From Streptomyces vinaceus (lineage in GTDB: Bacteria; Actinomycetota; Actinomycetes; Streptomycetales; Streptomycetaceae): 64,000 nucleotides of DNA. Below, in pieces: positions 8,315 to 15,598 of this stretch. The stretch is from the NCBI RefSeq assembly GCF_008704935.1, contig NZ_CP023692.1, forward strand, positions 2,117,001-2,181,000, given 5' to 3'. A program made the position numbers and the translations under genes. Numbering within the stretch: position 1 is the first letter of the stretch; each line of letters opens with the position of its first letter. Under the pieces are notes generated by a model that was not told the origin of the DNA, did no database searches, and was given only the letters and a program-made list of their open reading frames with translations.

Positions 8315-9534
8315 TACGGGCCTGGGGGGAGCGGATCCGGCGGGCGGATCCGCGGTGGCGGGACCTCGGGCTGACGCTGCTGGTCCAGGTCGCGACGACG
8401 ATTCCGTTCGTCGTACCGCGCGATCCGCTGGACTCGCCGGCCACGTGGCCCGCGTACGCGCTGACCACGCTCGGCAACGTGCCGCTGGTGTGGCGGCGGC
8501 GGGCGCCCGTGGCGGCGATCTTCGGGATGGTCGCGGCGGGGACGCTCTACACCCTCGCGCTGGACGGCCCCGGCCAGCCGCTGCCGTACGCCCCGCTGAT
8601 CGGCGTGTACACGATGGCCCTGCTGTGCCCGGCGCGGGTGCGGATCACGATGGGCGTGACCCTGACCGCTCTGATCCTGGCCTCCGTGGCGCTCAACACG
8701 GGGACGGCGAGGGAGTTGCTGTTCGCGTTGTTCGTCTTCGCGGCGGCGTACGCGCTGGGGCGGCTCCAGTACACCCGGCAGGCGTACACGGAGGCGGTCG
8801 AGGCGCGGGCCGCGGAGCTGGAGCGGGCGAACCGGATCGAGGCGGAGCAGGCGGCGGCGCGCGAACGGGCCCGCATCGCACGGGAGATGCACGACGTCCT
8901 CTCGCACGCCGTCAGCATCATGATCGTCCAGGCGGAGGCCGGTCCGGTGGCGATGCGCAGGGCCCCGGAGCGGGCGGAGGCGGCCTTCGACGCGATCGCC
9001 GAGACGGGGCGGGACGCGATGGCCCAGCTGCGGACCATGCTGGGGGTGCTGCGGGCGGACCCGGCGGCGCGGTCGCAGGCCGCTCCGCGGTCGCCGCAGC
9101 CCGGGATCGAGGAACTGCCGGGACTGCTGGAGCGGGTCCGCGGCAGCGGGCTGCGGGTGTCGTACGAGCGGACGGGGGCGGTGCGCGCGCTGCCCGCGGC
9201 ACTGGAGGCGACGGTGCACCGGGTGGTGCAGGAGGCGCTGACGAACGTGGTGAAACACGCCGGGGCGTCGGCGGTGTCGGTACGCCTGGAGTACGGGGCG
9301 CGGGCGCTCACGGTGACGGTGACGGACGACGGGCGGGGGCCGGGACCCGCGGCCGCGGGCGGCGGTGCGGGCGGTGGTGCGGGTGGCGGCGCGGTCGGTG
9401 GGCACGGGCTGATCGGGATCCGGGAGCGGGCGGCGGCGCACGGCGGAACGGCGCACTACGGCCGCGGCCCCGGTGGCCTGGGGTTCTCGCTGCGCGTCGT
9501 CCTTGTAACCTCGCCGCTGGAGGTGGGGAGTTGA
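8311..9534 (+). CDS. Sensor histidine kinase of the NarL/DesK type (HisKA_3)
   Basis: 407-aa membrane kinase from the GTG at 8311. About four to five hydrophobic segments occupy residues 20-150, followed by a coiled linker rich in Glu/Ala. The HisKA_3 dimerisation motif ERARIAREMHDVLSHAVS carries the phospho-accepting His. The C-terminal ATPase has NVVKHAGA (N box) and DDGRGPGP, then a poly-Gly/Ala insert and HGLIGIRERAAAHGG. It is coupled at both ends by 4-bp overlaps with the GDPD gene and with the response-regulator gene. The signal sensed is unknown. Confidence 0.92.
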   Translation: MIRAWGERIRRADPRWRDLGLTLLVQVATTIPFVVPRDPLDSPATWPAYALTTLGNVPLVWRRRAPVAAIFGMVAAGTLYTLALDGPGQPLPYAPLIGVYTMALLCPARVRITMGVTLTALILASVALNTGTARELLFALFVFAAAYALGRLQYTRQAYTEAVEARAAELERANRIEAEQAAARERARIAREMHDVLSHAVSIMIVQAEAGPVAMRRAPERAEAAFDAIAETGRDAMAQLRTMLGVLRADPAARSQAAPRSPQPGIEELPGLLERVRGSGLRVSYERTGAVRALPAALEATVHRVVQEALTNVVKHAGASAVSVRLEYGARALTVTVTDDGRGPGPAAAGGGAGGGAGGGAVGGHGLIGIRERAAAHGGTAHYGRGPGGLGFSLRVVLVTSPLEVGS

Positions 9535-10256
9535 CGATCCGTGTGGTGGTGGCGGACGACCAGGAGCTGGTGCGCAGCGGGTTCGCGATGATCCTGGACG
9601 CGCAGGAGGACGTCGAGGTGGTCGCGGAGGCCGGGGACGGCGCGGCCGCGGTGGCGGCGGTGCGGGAGCTGCGGCCGGACGTGGCGCTGCTGGACGTCCG
9701 GATGCCGGTGCTCGACGGGATCGAGGCGTGCCGGGCGATCACGGCCGGGAGCGCGTGCCGGACGGTGATGCTGACGACCTTCGATTCGGACGAGTACGTG
9801 TACGAGGCGCTGCACGCGGGGGCGAGCGGGTTCCTGCTGAAGGACGTGCGGCGGGACGATCTGGTGCATGCCGTACGGGTGGTGGCGGCGGGCGATTCGC
9901 TGCTGGCGCCTTCGGTGGCGCGGCGGCTGATCGAGGAGTACACGGCGCTGACGGCGCGGCCGGCGGCCGCGGGGGCGCTGCCCGCGCGGGGGCTGGAGGT
10001 GCTGACGGCGCGGGAGCGGGAGACGCTGCTGCACCTGGGGCGGGGGCTGTCGAACGCGGAGATCGCGGCCGCGCTGGTGGTGAGCGAGCACACGGTGAAG
10101 TCCCATGTGGGGAACGTGCTGGCGAAGCTGGGGCTGCGGGACCGGATCCAGGCGGTGATCTGCGCGTACGAGACGGGCCTGATCGGGATCGGGGGTGCGG
10201 CGGGGAGCGGGGTCGGAAGCGGGGCTGGCTCGGAGGTATCTCCCTCCGGGGAGTGA
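9531..10256 (+). CDS. LuxR-family (NarL-type) response regulator
   Basis: 241-aa two-component regulator starting at TTG 9531, whose last two bases are in the kinase stop (TTGA). The receiver domain has acidic DD near residue 8, the phospho-acceptor Asp in VALLDVRMP near 53 and the Thr/Lys pair (LTTFDS, LLKDVR). The C-terminal LuxR helix-turn-helix has LTARERETLLHLGRGLSNAE and VSEHTVKSHVGNVLAKLG. The Gly/Ser-rich tail is likely disordered. It is the cognate partner of the upstream kinase; the targets are unknown, but the serine hydrolase gene just downstream is one candidate. Confidence 0.93.
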   Translation: MTIRVVVADDQELVRSGFAMILDAQEDVEVVAEAGDGAAAVAAVRELRPDVALLDVRMPVLDGIEACRAITAGSACRTVMLTTFDSDEYVYEALHAGASGFLLKDVRRDDLVHAVRVVAAGDSLLAPSVARRLIEEYTALTARPAAAGALPARGLEVLTARERETLLHLGRGLSNAEIAAALVVSEHTVKSHVGNVLAKLGLRDRIQAVICAYETGLIGIGGAAGSGVGSGAGSEVSPSGE

Positions 10257-10326
10257 GAGGGGGGTGGGCTCCTCCCTCGCGCAGGTGAGTTGTCGTACCG
10301 GCGAAGACCCCTCTCGGGGGTGATCC

Positions 10327-10402
10327 GCGGGAACCCCTGTGACCTGCAGCATTGAGTCATCGGGGCCGCTGGGGCCCTGGGTGGCTCACAGGGGGTTCCC
10401 GC
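10327..10402 (+). promoter_or_regulatory. Long inverted repeat covering the ribosome-binding site of the serine hydrolase gene
   Basis: Arms GCGGGAACCCCTGTGA (10327-10342) and TCACAGGGGGTTCCCGC (10386-10402) are complementary apart from one extra G. The 3' arm contains the likely ribosome-binding site AGGGGG (10390-10395), ending 8 nt before the ATG at 10404. In RNA this would hide the site in a stem enclosing 43 nt, a design seen in translational switches and thermosensors. A DNA operator function is possible too. Confidence 0.7.
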
Positions 10403-10403
10403 C

Positions 10404-11639
10404 ATGGACGTACGTACGCGCACACTGATCGCCACCGCTTTGGCCCTCGGTATCGCGGCCGGGCCGACTGCCGCCGGCGCCGCTCCGGCGCCGGCTCCGG
10501 CGTCCGGGGCGGCGGCCGCGCGGGTGTCGGCGGGGGCCGAGGCGCCGCCCCTCTACACGAGTCCGCCCGATGCGGCGGCGTTGCGGAAGGCGATCGCGGG
10601 GGTCGGGGCCGACAACAAGGACGCGACGGCCGCGCTGGTCCGCGTCGGTGGTACGAGCGGCCGGTGGTCGGGCGGTGCGGGCGTGGCCGATGTCCGTACG
10701 GGGCGCAAGGCGTTCGAGGAGGCGCGGTTCCGGGCGGGTTCGGTGACCAAGACCTTCACGGCGGCGGTCGTCCTCCAACTGGCCGCCGAGGGCAAGGTCG
10801 ATCTGGACCGGCCGGTGCAGCAGTACCTCCAGGGGCTGCTGCCGTCCGGCCCGGGCGGCTTCGAGCCCATCAGCGTGCGTCAGTTGCTGAACTACACGAG
10901 CGGCATCCCCGCGGCCGAGGGCCCGGGGGACTCGTTCGAGGCGCAGTACGCGCACCGGTTCGACGTGGTCGATCCGCATGCGCTGATCGCCCGAGCGGCG
11001 GCCAGGGGGCCGGAGTTCCGGCCGGGCGAGCGGCAGCACTACCTCAACATCGACTACACGGTGCTGGGCGTACTGATCGAGAAGCTGACGGGCACGTCGT
11101 ACGAACAGGCCCTGTCCGCCCGCATCCTGAGGCCGCTGGGCCTGCACCGGACCTCGGTTCCGTCGCCCGCGGAGAACCGGATCGCGGGCCCGCACCACCA
11201 CGGCTACCAGGCGGTGGCGAAGCCGGGTGGCGGGACCTCGCTGGTGGACGTGACGGAGTGGAACTCCTCGTCCAACTGGGCGGCCGGGGACCTGATATCG
11301 ACGACGGCGGACCTGGAGAGGTTCACCGAGGCCCTGTTCGCCGGGCGGGTGGTGCCGAAGGCGCAGCTGGAGGAGATGTTCACGGTACCCGCGGTGACCG
11401 ACTTCGAGTCCGGGGAGGACGCCGTGCAGACCGCGGGGATGAAGCGGTTCGCCTTGGCGGACGGCACGGTGGTCTACGGCAAGACCGGCTCTCGCTTCGG
11501 GTACAGCACCGTGATCGGCGGAGCCCGCGATCTCTCGCGGACCCTCGTCTACTCGGTCAACTCCACCGACGCCAAGGGCCGGGACATGAACCAGGTGGCC
11601 TACGGGATCGTCGCGGCGGCCTTCGCCCGCCAGTCCTGA
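10404..11639 (+). CDS. Secreted serine hydrolase (beta-lactamase / D-alanyl-D-alanine carboxypeptidase class C fold)
   Basis: 411-aa protein with a Sec signal peptide (basic start, hydrophobic stretch, AGAAPAPAP cleavage region), so it should be exported. The class C beta-lactamase fold is shown by SxxK (SVTK near residue 113), the Tyr motif YLN near 213 and KTG (GKTGSRFG near 359). Family members cleave or transfer D-Ala peptides or other esters and amides; the substrate is unknown. The start lies under a long hairpin. The 3' end overlaps the convergent membrane-protein gene by 40 bp. Confidence 0.88.
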   Translation: MDVRTRTLIATALALGIAAGPTAAGAAPAPAPASGAAAARVSAGAEAPPLYTSPPDAAALRKAIAGVGADNKDATAALVRVGGTSGRWSGGAGVADVRTGRKAFEEARFRAGSVTKTFTAAVVLQLAAEGKVDLDRPVQQYLQGLLPSGPGGFEPISVRQLLNYTSGIPAAEGPGDSFEAQYAHRFDVVDPHALIARAAARGPEFRPGERQHYLNIDYTVLGVLIEKLTGTSYEQALSARILRPLGLHRTSVPSPAENRIAGPHHHGYQAVAKPGGGTSLVDVTEWNSSSNWAAGDLISTTADLERFTEALFAGRVVPKAQLEEMFTVPAVTDFESGEDAVQTAGMKRFALADGTVVYGKTGSRFGYSTVIGGARDLSRTLVYSVNSTDAKGRDMNQVAYGIVAAAFARQS

Positions 11640-12100
11640 CCCGGCATGGCTTCCAGGCGCTTGATCATGCGGCGGAGCACCATCAGGGGGATCACCCCGA
11701 ACACCCCGAAGGACATGTCGATCAGGCTCCACCCGAAGGGGATGCCCCGGATGGGGCCGCAGATCAGGGCGAGGGGGATCACGCCGGCGCAGGCGATCAT
11801 GCCGGCTTCGACGATCCAGACGTTGCGGACGGGGTCGCGGTGGACCCCGTAGAAGAAGACGGCGATCACCAGGTGGGCGAAGGCGAGCCAGTCGGTGCCG
11901 TAGAGGAGGAAGGGGTAGTCGGCGTCGGCCCGGTCCAGCCCGTCACCCACCCGCCGGAGCCACTCGTGGGACACCAGGGAGTTGGCCCAGCGGACTTCGC
12001 CGACGAGGGGGAAGGCGGTGAGACCGCTGAGCACGAGGCAGACGATGAACAGGACCAGCCAGGCACGGATCCGCCGCTGAAGGGCGCTTCTCTCGCTCAT
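11600..12100 (-). CDS. Small polytopic membrane protein of unknown function
   Basis: 166-aa protein from the ATG at 12098-12100. Four hydrophobic segments are visible: WLVLFIVCLVLSGLTAF, the WLAFAHLVIAVFF region, MIACAGVIPLALI and MSFGVFGVIPLMVL, with charged loops. It resembles uncharacterised actinobacterial membrane proteins; no enzymatic motif is seen. The 3' end overlaps the serine hydrolase gene, on the other strand. Two copies of a 14-bp palindrome lie just upstream (12123-12158), so it is probably controlled by a dimeric repressor encoded elsewhere. Confidence 0.75.
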   Translation of the reverse strand: MSERSALQRRIRAWLVLFIVCLVLSGLTAFPLVGEVRWANSLVSHEWLRRVGDGLDRADADYPFLLYGTDWLAFAHLVIAVFFYGVHRDPVRNVWIVEAGMIACAGVIPLALICGPIRGIPFGWSLIDMSFGVFGVIPLMVLRRMIKRLEAMPGQDWRAKAAATIP

Positions 12101-12122
12101 GGAAGGAAGCGTACGCCGGTTT

Positions 12123-12158
12123 CTGAACACGTTCAGCACATTTCCTGAACGCGTTCAG
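12123..12158. promoter_or_regulatory. Tandem palindromic operator
   Basis: Two copies of CTGAACRCGTTCAG lie at 12123-12136 (central AC) and 12145-12158 (central GC, a perfect palindrome). Their centres are 22 bp apart, about two helical turns, so two dimers could bind one face of the DNA. The form is typical of TetR-family operators. The site precedes the membrane-protein gene and is a likely self-contained repressor target. Confidence 0.75.
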
Positions 12159-12199
12159 TTCTACGCCGGATCGTGATCGTTCCCGTCGGCGTCGGGTGC

Positions 12200-13378
12200 T
12201 CAGAGGCCGACGATGGCGTTCCAGCGCTGGGCGAGGGAGCGGCGCTCGGCCGAGGAGATGTCCCGGGCCACGACGAGCCGCTTGCGCATCTCCGCGTCGG
12301 GGAAGATCAGCGGATTCTCGGCGAGCCCGGCGGTCTCCTTGTCCTCGGACGCGGCCAGGACCTCCCGGGCGGCCGGGACGGGGCAGACGTAGTTGACGGC
12401 GGCGGCGAGCGCGGCGGCCACCTCGGGGGCGTAGTAGTAGTCCACCAGGGCCTCGGCGTTGGCCTTGTGGCGGGCCAGGTTGGGGACGAGCAGGCTCTCC
12501 GCCCACAGCTCGGCGCCCTCCTCCGGGACCACGAACTCGATGTCCGGGTTGTCGGCCTGGAGCTGGATGGCGTCTCCGGAGTACGCCTGGCAGGCCAGGA
12601 CGTCGCCCTTGCTCAGATCGGAGGTGTAGTCGTTGCCGGTGAAGCGGCGGATGTGCTTCTTCTTCACCATGCTCTCCACCTGGTCGCACATCCGGTGGAA
12701 ATCGGACTCGGTCCACCGGGTGACGTCCACGCCGTTGCCCTGCATCAGCAGGGCGAAGGACTCGTCGAGGCCGGAGAAGAGGGTGACCTTGCCGGCTAGG
12801 TCCGGCTGCCACAGGTCGCCCACGGACTTGATCTCCCGGCCGAGCGCCTTGCGGTTGTAGGCGATGCCGGTGATGCCCGACTGCCACGGGACGGTGTGCA
12901 GGCGGCCCTCGTCGAAGGCGGGAGAGCGCAGCTGCGGGTCCAGGTGGGCGGCCACGTTGGGCTGCGCCGAGCGGTCCATCTTCTGGGCCCAGCCCAGGTG
13001 GACGAAGCGGGCGGCCATCCAGTCGCTGACGACCACCAGGTCGTGGCCGGTCTCCTGGTGGTTCATCAGGGCCGGGCTGACCTTGCCGAAGAACTCGTCG
13101 TTGTCGTTGATCTCCTCGGTGTACCGGACCTCGATGCCGGTCTTCCCTGTGAACGCGTCGAGCGTGGGCCGGCGCTCCTCGTCCTCGTCGTCGGTGTCGA
13201 TGTAGAGCGGCCAGTTCGAGAAGGCGACCCGCTTGTCCCCCTCGGAGCGGTCCGGGCCTCCCCGCCGGTCCTCGGGGACGAACGCGGCGGGCACACCGCA
13301 GCCGGTCAGGGCCGCGAACAGGCCGGCGGCACCGAGGCCGCGCAGCGCGGCGCGGCGGGAGAAGGCGGGTTCAGGCAT
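12200..13378 (-). CDS. Polyamine ABC transporter substrate-binding lipoprotein (PotD-like), second copy
   Basis: 392-aa Tat-type lipoprotein: FSRRAALRGLGAAG followed by the lipobox LTGC. The mature part closely parallels the protein at 1-1241 (YTEEINDNDEFFGKV, LVVVSDWMAARFVHLGWAQK, RRFTGNDYTSDLSKGD). It should bind putrescine or spermidine outside the cell. It lies 104 bp downstream of an aldehyde dehydrogenase on the same strand, with an 18-bp inverted repeat between them. No permease or ATPase gene lies next to it, so it must share the transporter encoded left of the window or elsewhere. Confidence 0.88.
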   Translation of the reverse strand: MPEPAFSRRAALRGLGAAGLFAALTGCGVPAAFVPEDRRGGPDRSEGDKRVAFSNWPLYIDTDDEDEERRPTLDAFTGKTGIEVRYTEEINDNDEFFGKVSPALMNHQETGHDLVVVSDWMAARFVHLGWAQKMDRSAQPNVAAHLDPQLRSPAFDEGRLHTVPWQSGITGIAYNRKALGREIKSVGDLWQPDLAGKVTLFSGLDESFALLMQGNGVDVTRWTESDFHRMCDQVESMVKKKHIRRFTGNDYTSDLSKGDVLACQAYSGDAIQLQADNPDIEFVVPEEGAELWAESLLVPNLARHKANAEALVDYYYAPEVAAALAAAVNYVCPVPAAREVLAASEDKETAGLAENPLIFPDAEMRKRLVVARDISSAERRSLAQRWNAIVGL

Positions 13379-13401
13379 GGGCAAAGCCTCGGGGAACGGA
13401 G

Positions 13402-13440
13402 GAGGGCGGGCAATAGACACATTGTCTATTGCCCGCCCTC
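13402..13440. promoter_or_regulatory. Perfect 18-bp inverted repeat with 3-base loop
   Basis: The arms span 13402-13419 and 13423-13440 around CAT; the inner part reads ATAGACA-CAT-TGTCTAT and the outer part is a GC-rich clamp. It lies between the aldehyde dehydrogenase stop and the binding-protein start, 24 bp upstream of the latter. It could be a transcription attenuator or mRNA stabiliser for the second gene, or an operator. No T-tract follows. Confidence 0.85.
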
Positions 13441-13482
13441 TCAAGCCCCTTCGGTGATCGATGTGATCTCCGTGGCGACCGA

Positions 13483-14922
13483 TCAGCCGTCGAGCGAGGT
13501 CATCACGTGCTTGATGCGCGTGTAGTCCTCGAAGCCGTAGGCGGAGAGGTCCTTGCCGTAGCCGGACTTCTTGAACCCGCCGTGGGGCATCTCGGCGACG
13601 AGCGGGATGTGGGTGTTGATCCACACGCAGCCGAAGTCGAGGTTCTTGGACATCCGCATCGCGCGGCCGTGGTCCTTGGTCCACACGGAGGAGGCGAGGG
13701 CGAACTCGACGCCGTTCGCGTACTCCAGGGCCTGGGCCTCGTCCGTGAAGGACTGGACGGTGATGACGGGGCCGAAGACCTCGTTCTGGATGATCTCGTC
13801 GTCCTGCTTGAGGCCCGAGACCACGGTCGGGGCGTAGAAGTAGCCCTTGTCGCCGACCTGGTGGCCGCCGGCCTCGACCTTGGCGTGCGCCGGGAGGCGC
13901 TCGATGAAGCCCGCGACCTGCTTGAGCTGGTTCGGGTTGTTCAGCGGGCCGTAGAGCACGTCCTCGTCGTCCGGGGCGCCGGTCTTGGTGTCGGCGGCGG
14001 CCTTGGCGAGGGCGCTCACGAACTCGTCGTGGATGGACTCGTGGACGAGCACGCGGGTCGCGGCGGTGCAGTCCTGGCCGGCGTTGAAGTAGCCGGCGAC
14101 CGCGATGTCCTCGACGGCCTTGGCGATGTCGGCGTCCTGGAAGACGACGACCGGGGCCTTGCCGCCGAGCTCCAGGTGGACGCGCTTGACGTCCTTCGAG
14201 GCGCTCTCGGCGACCTGCATGCCGGCGCGCACCGAGCCGGTGATGGAGGCCATCGCCGGGGTGGAGTGCTCGACCATGGCCTTGCCGGTCTCGCGGTCGC
14301 CGCACACGACGTTGAAGACGCCCTTGGGCAGGACCGAGTCGATGATCTCCGCCATCAGGACGGTGGAGGCCGGGGTGGTGTCCGAGGGCTTGAGCACCAC
14401 GGTGTTGCCCGCGGCGATGGCCGGGGCGAACTTCCACACGGCCATCATCATCGGGTAGTTCCACGGCGCGACCTGGGCGCACACACCGACCGGCTCACGG
14501 CGGATGATCGAGGTCATCCCGTCCATGTACTCGCCGGCCGAGCGGCCCTCCAGGAGACGGGCCGCACCCGCGAAGAAGCGGATCTGGTCCACCATCGGCG
14601 GCAGCTCCTCGCTGGCCGTGAGGCCCAGCGGCTTGCCGGTGTTCTCCGACTCGGCGGCCACGAGCTCGTCCGCGCGCGCCTCGAAGGCGTCCGCGATCTT
14701 GAGCAGGGCCTTCTGGCGCTCCGACGGGGTGGTGTCGCGCCAGCCCGGAAAGGCGGCCGCCGCGGCGGCCATGGCGGCGTCGACATCGGCCTGGCCGGAG
14801 AGCGGGGCGGTGGCGTACACCTCGCCGGTGGCGGGGTTGACCACCTCGGTGGTCCGTCCGTCGGCGGCGTCCTTGAACTCTCCGCCGATGTAGTTGCGCA
14901 GACGACGCAGTTCGGTGGTCAC
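13483..14922 (-). CDS. Gamma-aminobutyraldehyde dehydrogenase
   Basis: 479 aa from a GTG at 14922; a GTG at 14931 is an alternative, but AGGAG then sits too close. Aldehyde dehydrogenase motifs: VAPWNYPMMMA, SITGSVRAG, LELGGK, and GQDCTAAT with the catalytic Cys near residue 285. The C-terminal MPHGGFKKSGYGKDLSAYG matches bacterial aminobutyraldehyde dehydrogenases. It converts 4-aminobutanal to GABA with NAD. It is divergent from the Lrp-aminotransferase pair, and the three genes fit putrescine degradation by transamination then oxidation. Confidence 0.92.
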   Translation of the reverse strand: MTTELRRLRNYIGGEFKDAADGRTTEVVNPATGEVYATAPLSGQADVDAAMAAAAAAFPGWRDTTPSERQKALLKIADAFEARADELVAAESENTGKPLGLTASEELPPMVDQIRFFAGAARLLEGRSAGEYMDGMTSIIRREPVGVCAQVAPWNYPMMMAVWKFAPAIAAGNTVVLKPSDTTPASTVLMAEIIDSVLPKGVFNVVCGDRETGKAMVEHSTPAMASITGSVRAGMQVAESASKDVKRVHLELGGKAPVVVFQDADIAKAVEDIAVAGYFNAGQDCTAATRVLVHESIHDEFVSALAKAAADTKTGAPDDEDVLYGPLNNPNQLKQVAGFIERLPAHAKVEAGGHQVGDKGYFYAPTVVSGLKQDDEIIQNEVFGPVITVQSFTDEAQALEYANGVEFALASSVWTKDHGRAMRMSKNLDFGCVWINTHIPLVAEMPHGGFKKSGYGKDLSAYGFEDYTRIKHVMTSLDG

Positions 14923-15063
14923 TCCAGCCACACTCCTGATCACATGTCCAACGATTGAGACGAATCCCAATCCTAGCCCCTCGGCGGACGCTTTCGGCAG
15001 GGCCAGACGCCACCAACTACGAAATCGGTGAGATCCACGACGCCAAACAACGGATTTCATCGA

Positions 15064-15078
15064 TTCCGTCTTGCGGAA
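15064..15078. promoter_or_regulatory. Candidate Lrp-type operator
   Basis: Imperfect dyad TTCCG-TCTTG-CGGAA in the divergent region between the aldehyde dehydrogenase and Lrp genes. The size and layout fit Lrp/AsnC sites, which often sit next to their own gene. This is a guess from position and symmetry. Confidence 0.4.
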
Positions 15079-15106
15079 CAGACGACTCCTCGTGCACAGT
15101 GAGGTC

Positions 15107-15595
15107 GTGGTCAGTCGAAGCGCAGATTCCAGGAACAGACAACCGTCCCCTTCGGTCGATGCTGTGTCCCTGGCGATCATCGAGCAACTGCAGGAGGACG
15201 GTCGCCGTCCCTACGCAGCGATCGGCAAGGCCGTCGGCCTGTCGGAGGCTGCTGTGCGCCAGCGCGTGCAGAAGCTGCTCGACCAGGGCGTCATGCAGAT
15301 CGTCGCCGTCACGGACCCGCTCACCGTGGGCCTGCGGCGCCAGGCCATGGTCGGCATCAACGTCGAGGGGGACCTCGACCCGGTGGCCGACGCACTGACC
15401 CAGATGGCCGAGTGCGAGTACGTGGTGATGACCGCGGGCTCGTTCGACCTGATGGTGGAGATCGTCTGCGAGGACGACGACCACCTGCTGGAGACGATCA
15501 ACAAGAAGATCCGCGCGCTCCCCGGCGTGCGATCAACCGAGAGCTTCGTTTACCTGAAGCTCAAGAAGCAGACCTACATGTGGGGAACTCGATAG
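15107..15595 (+). CDS. Lrp/AsnC-family transcriptional regulator
   Basis: About 162 aa from the GTG at 15107, which has GAGG just upstream; a longer in-frame form from 15071 cannot be excluded. The N-terminal helix-turn-helix reads LAIIEQLQEDGRRPYAAIGKAVGLSEAAVRQRV. The C-terminal ligand-binding RAM domain includes VMTAGSFDLMVEIVCEDDDHL. The aminotransferase gene begins 3 bp after its stop, so the regulator is translated with the enzyme. It probably controls this operon and the divergent dehydrogenase in response to an amino acid or polyamine. Confidence 0.9.
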   Translation: MVSRSADSRNRQPSPSVDAVSLAIIEQLQEDGRRPYAAIGKAVGLSEAAVRQRVQKLLDQGVMQIVAVTDPLTVGLRRQAMVGINVEGDLDPVADALTQMAECEYVVMTAGSFDLMVEIVCEDDDHLLETINKKIRALPGVRSTESFVYLKLKKQTYMWGTR

Positions 15596-15598
15596 CCC

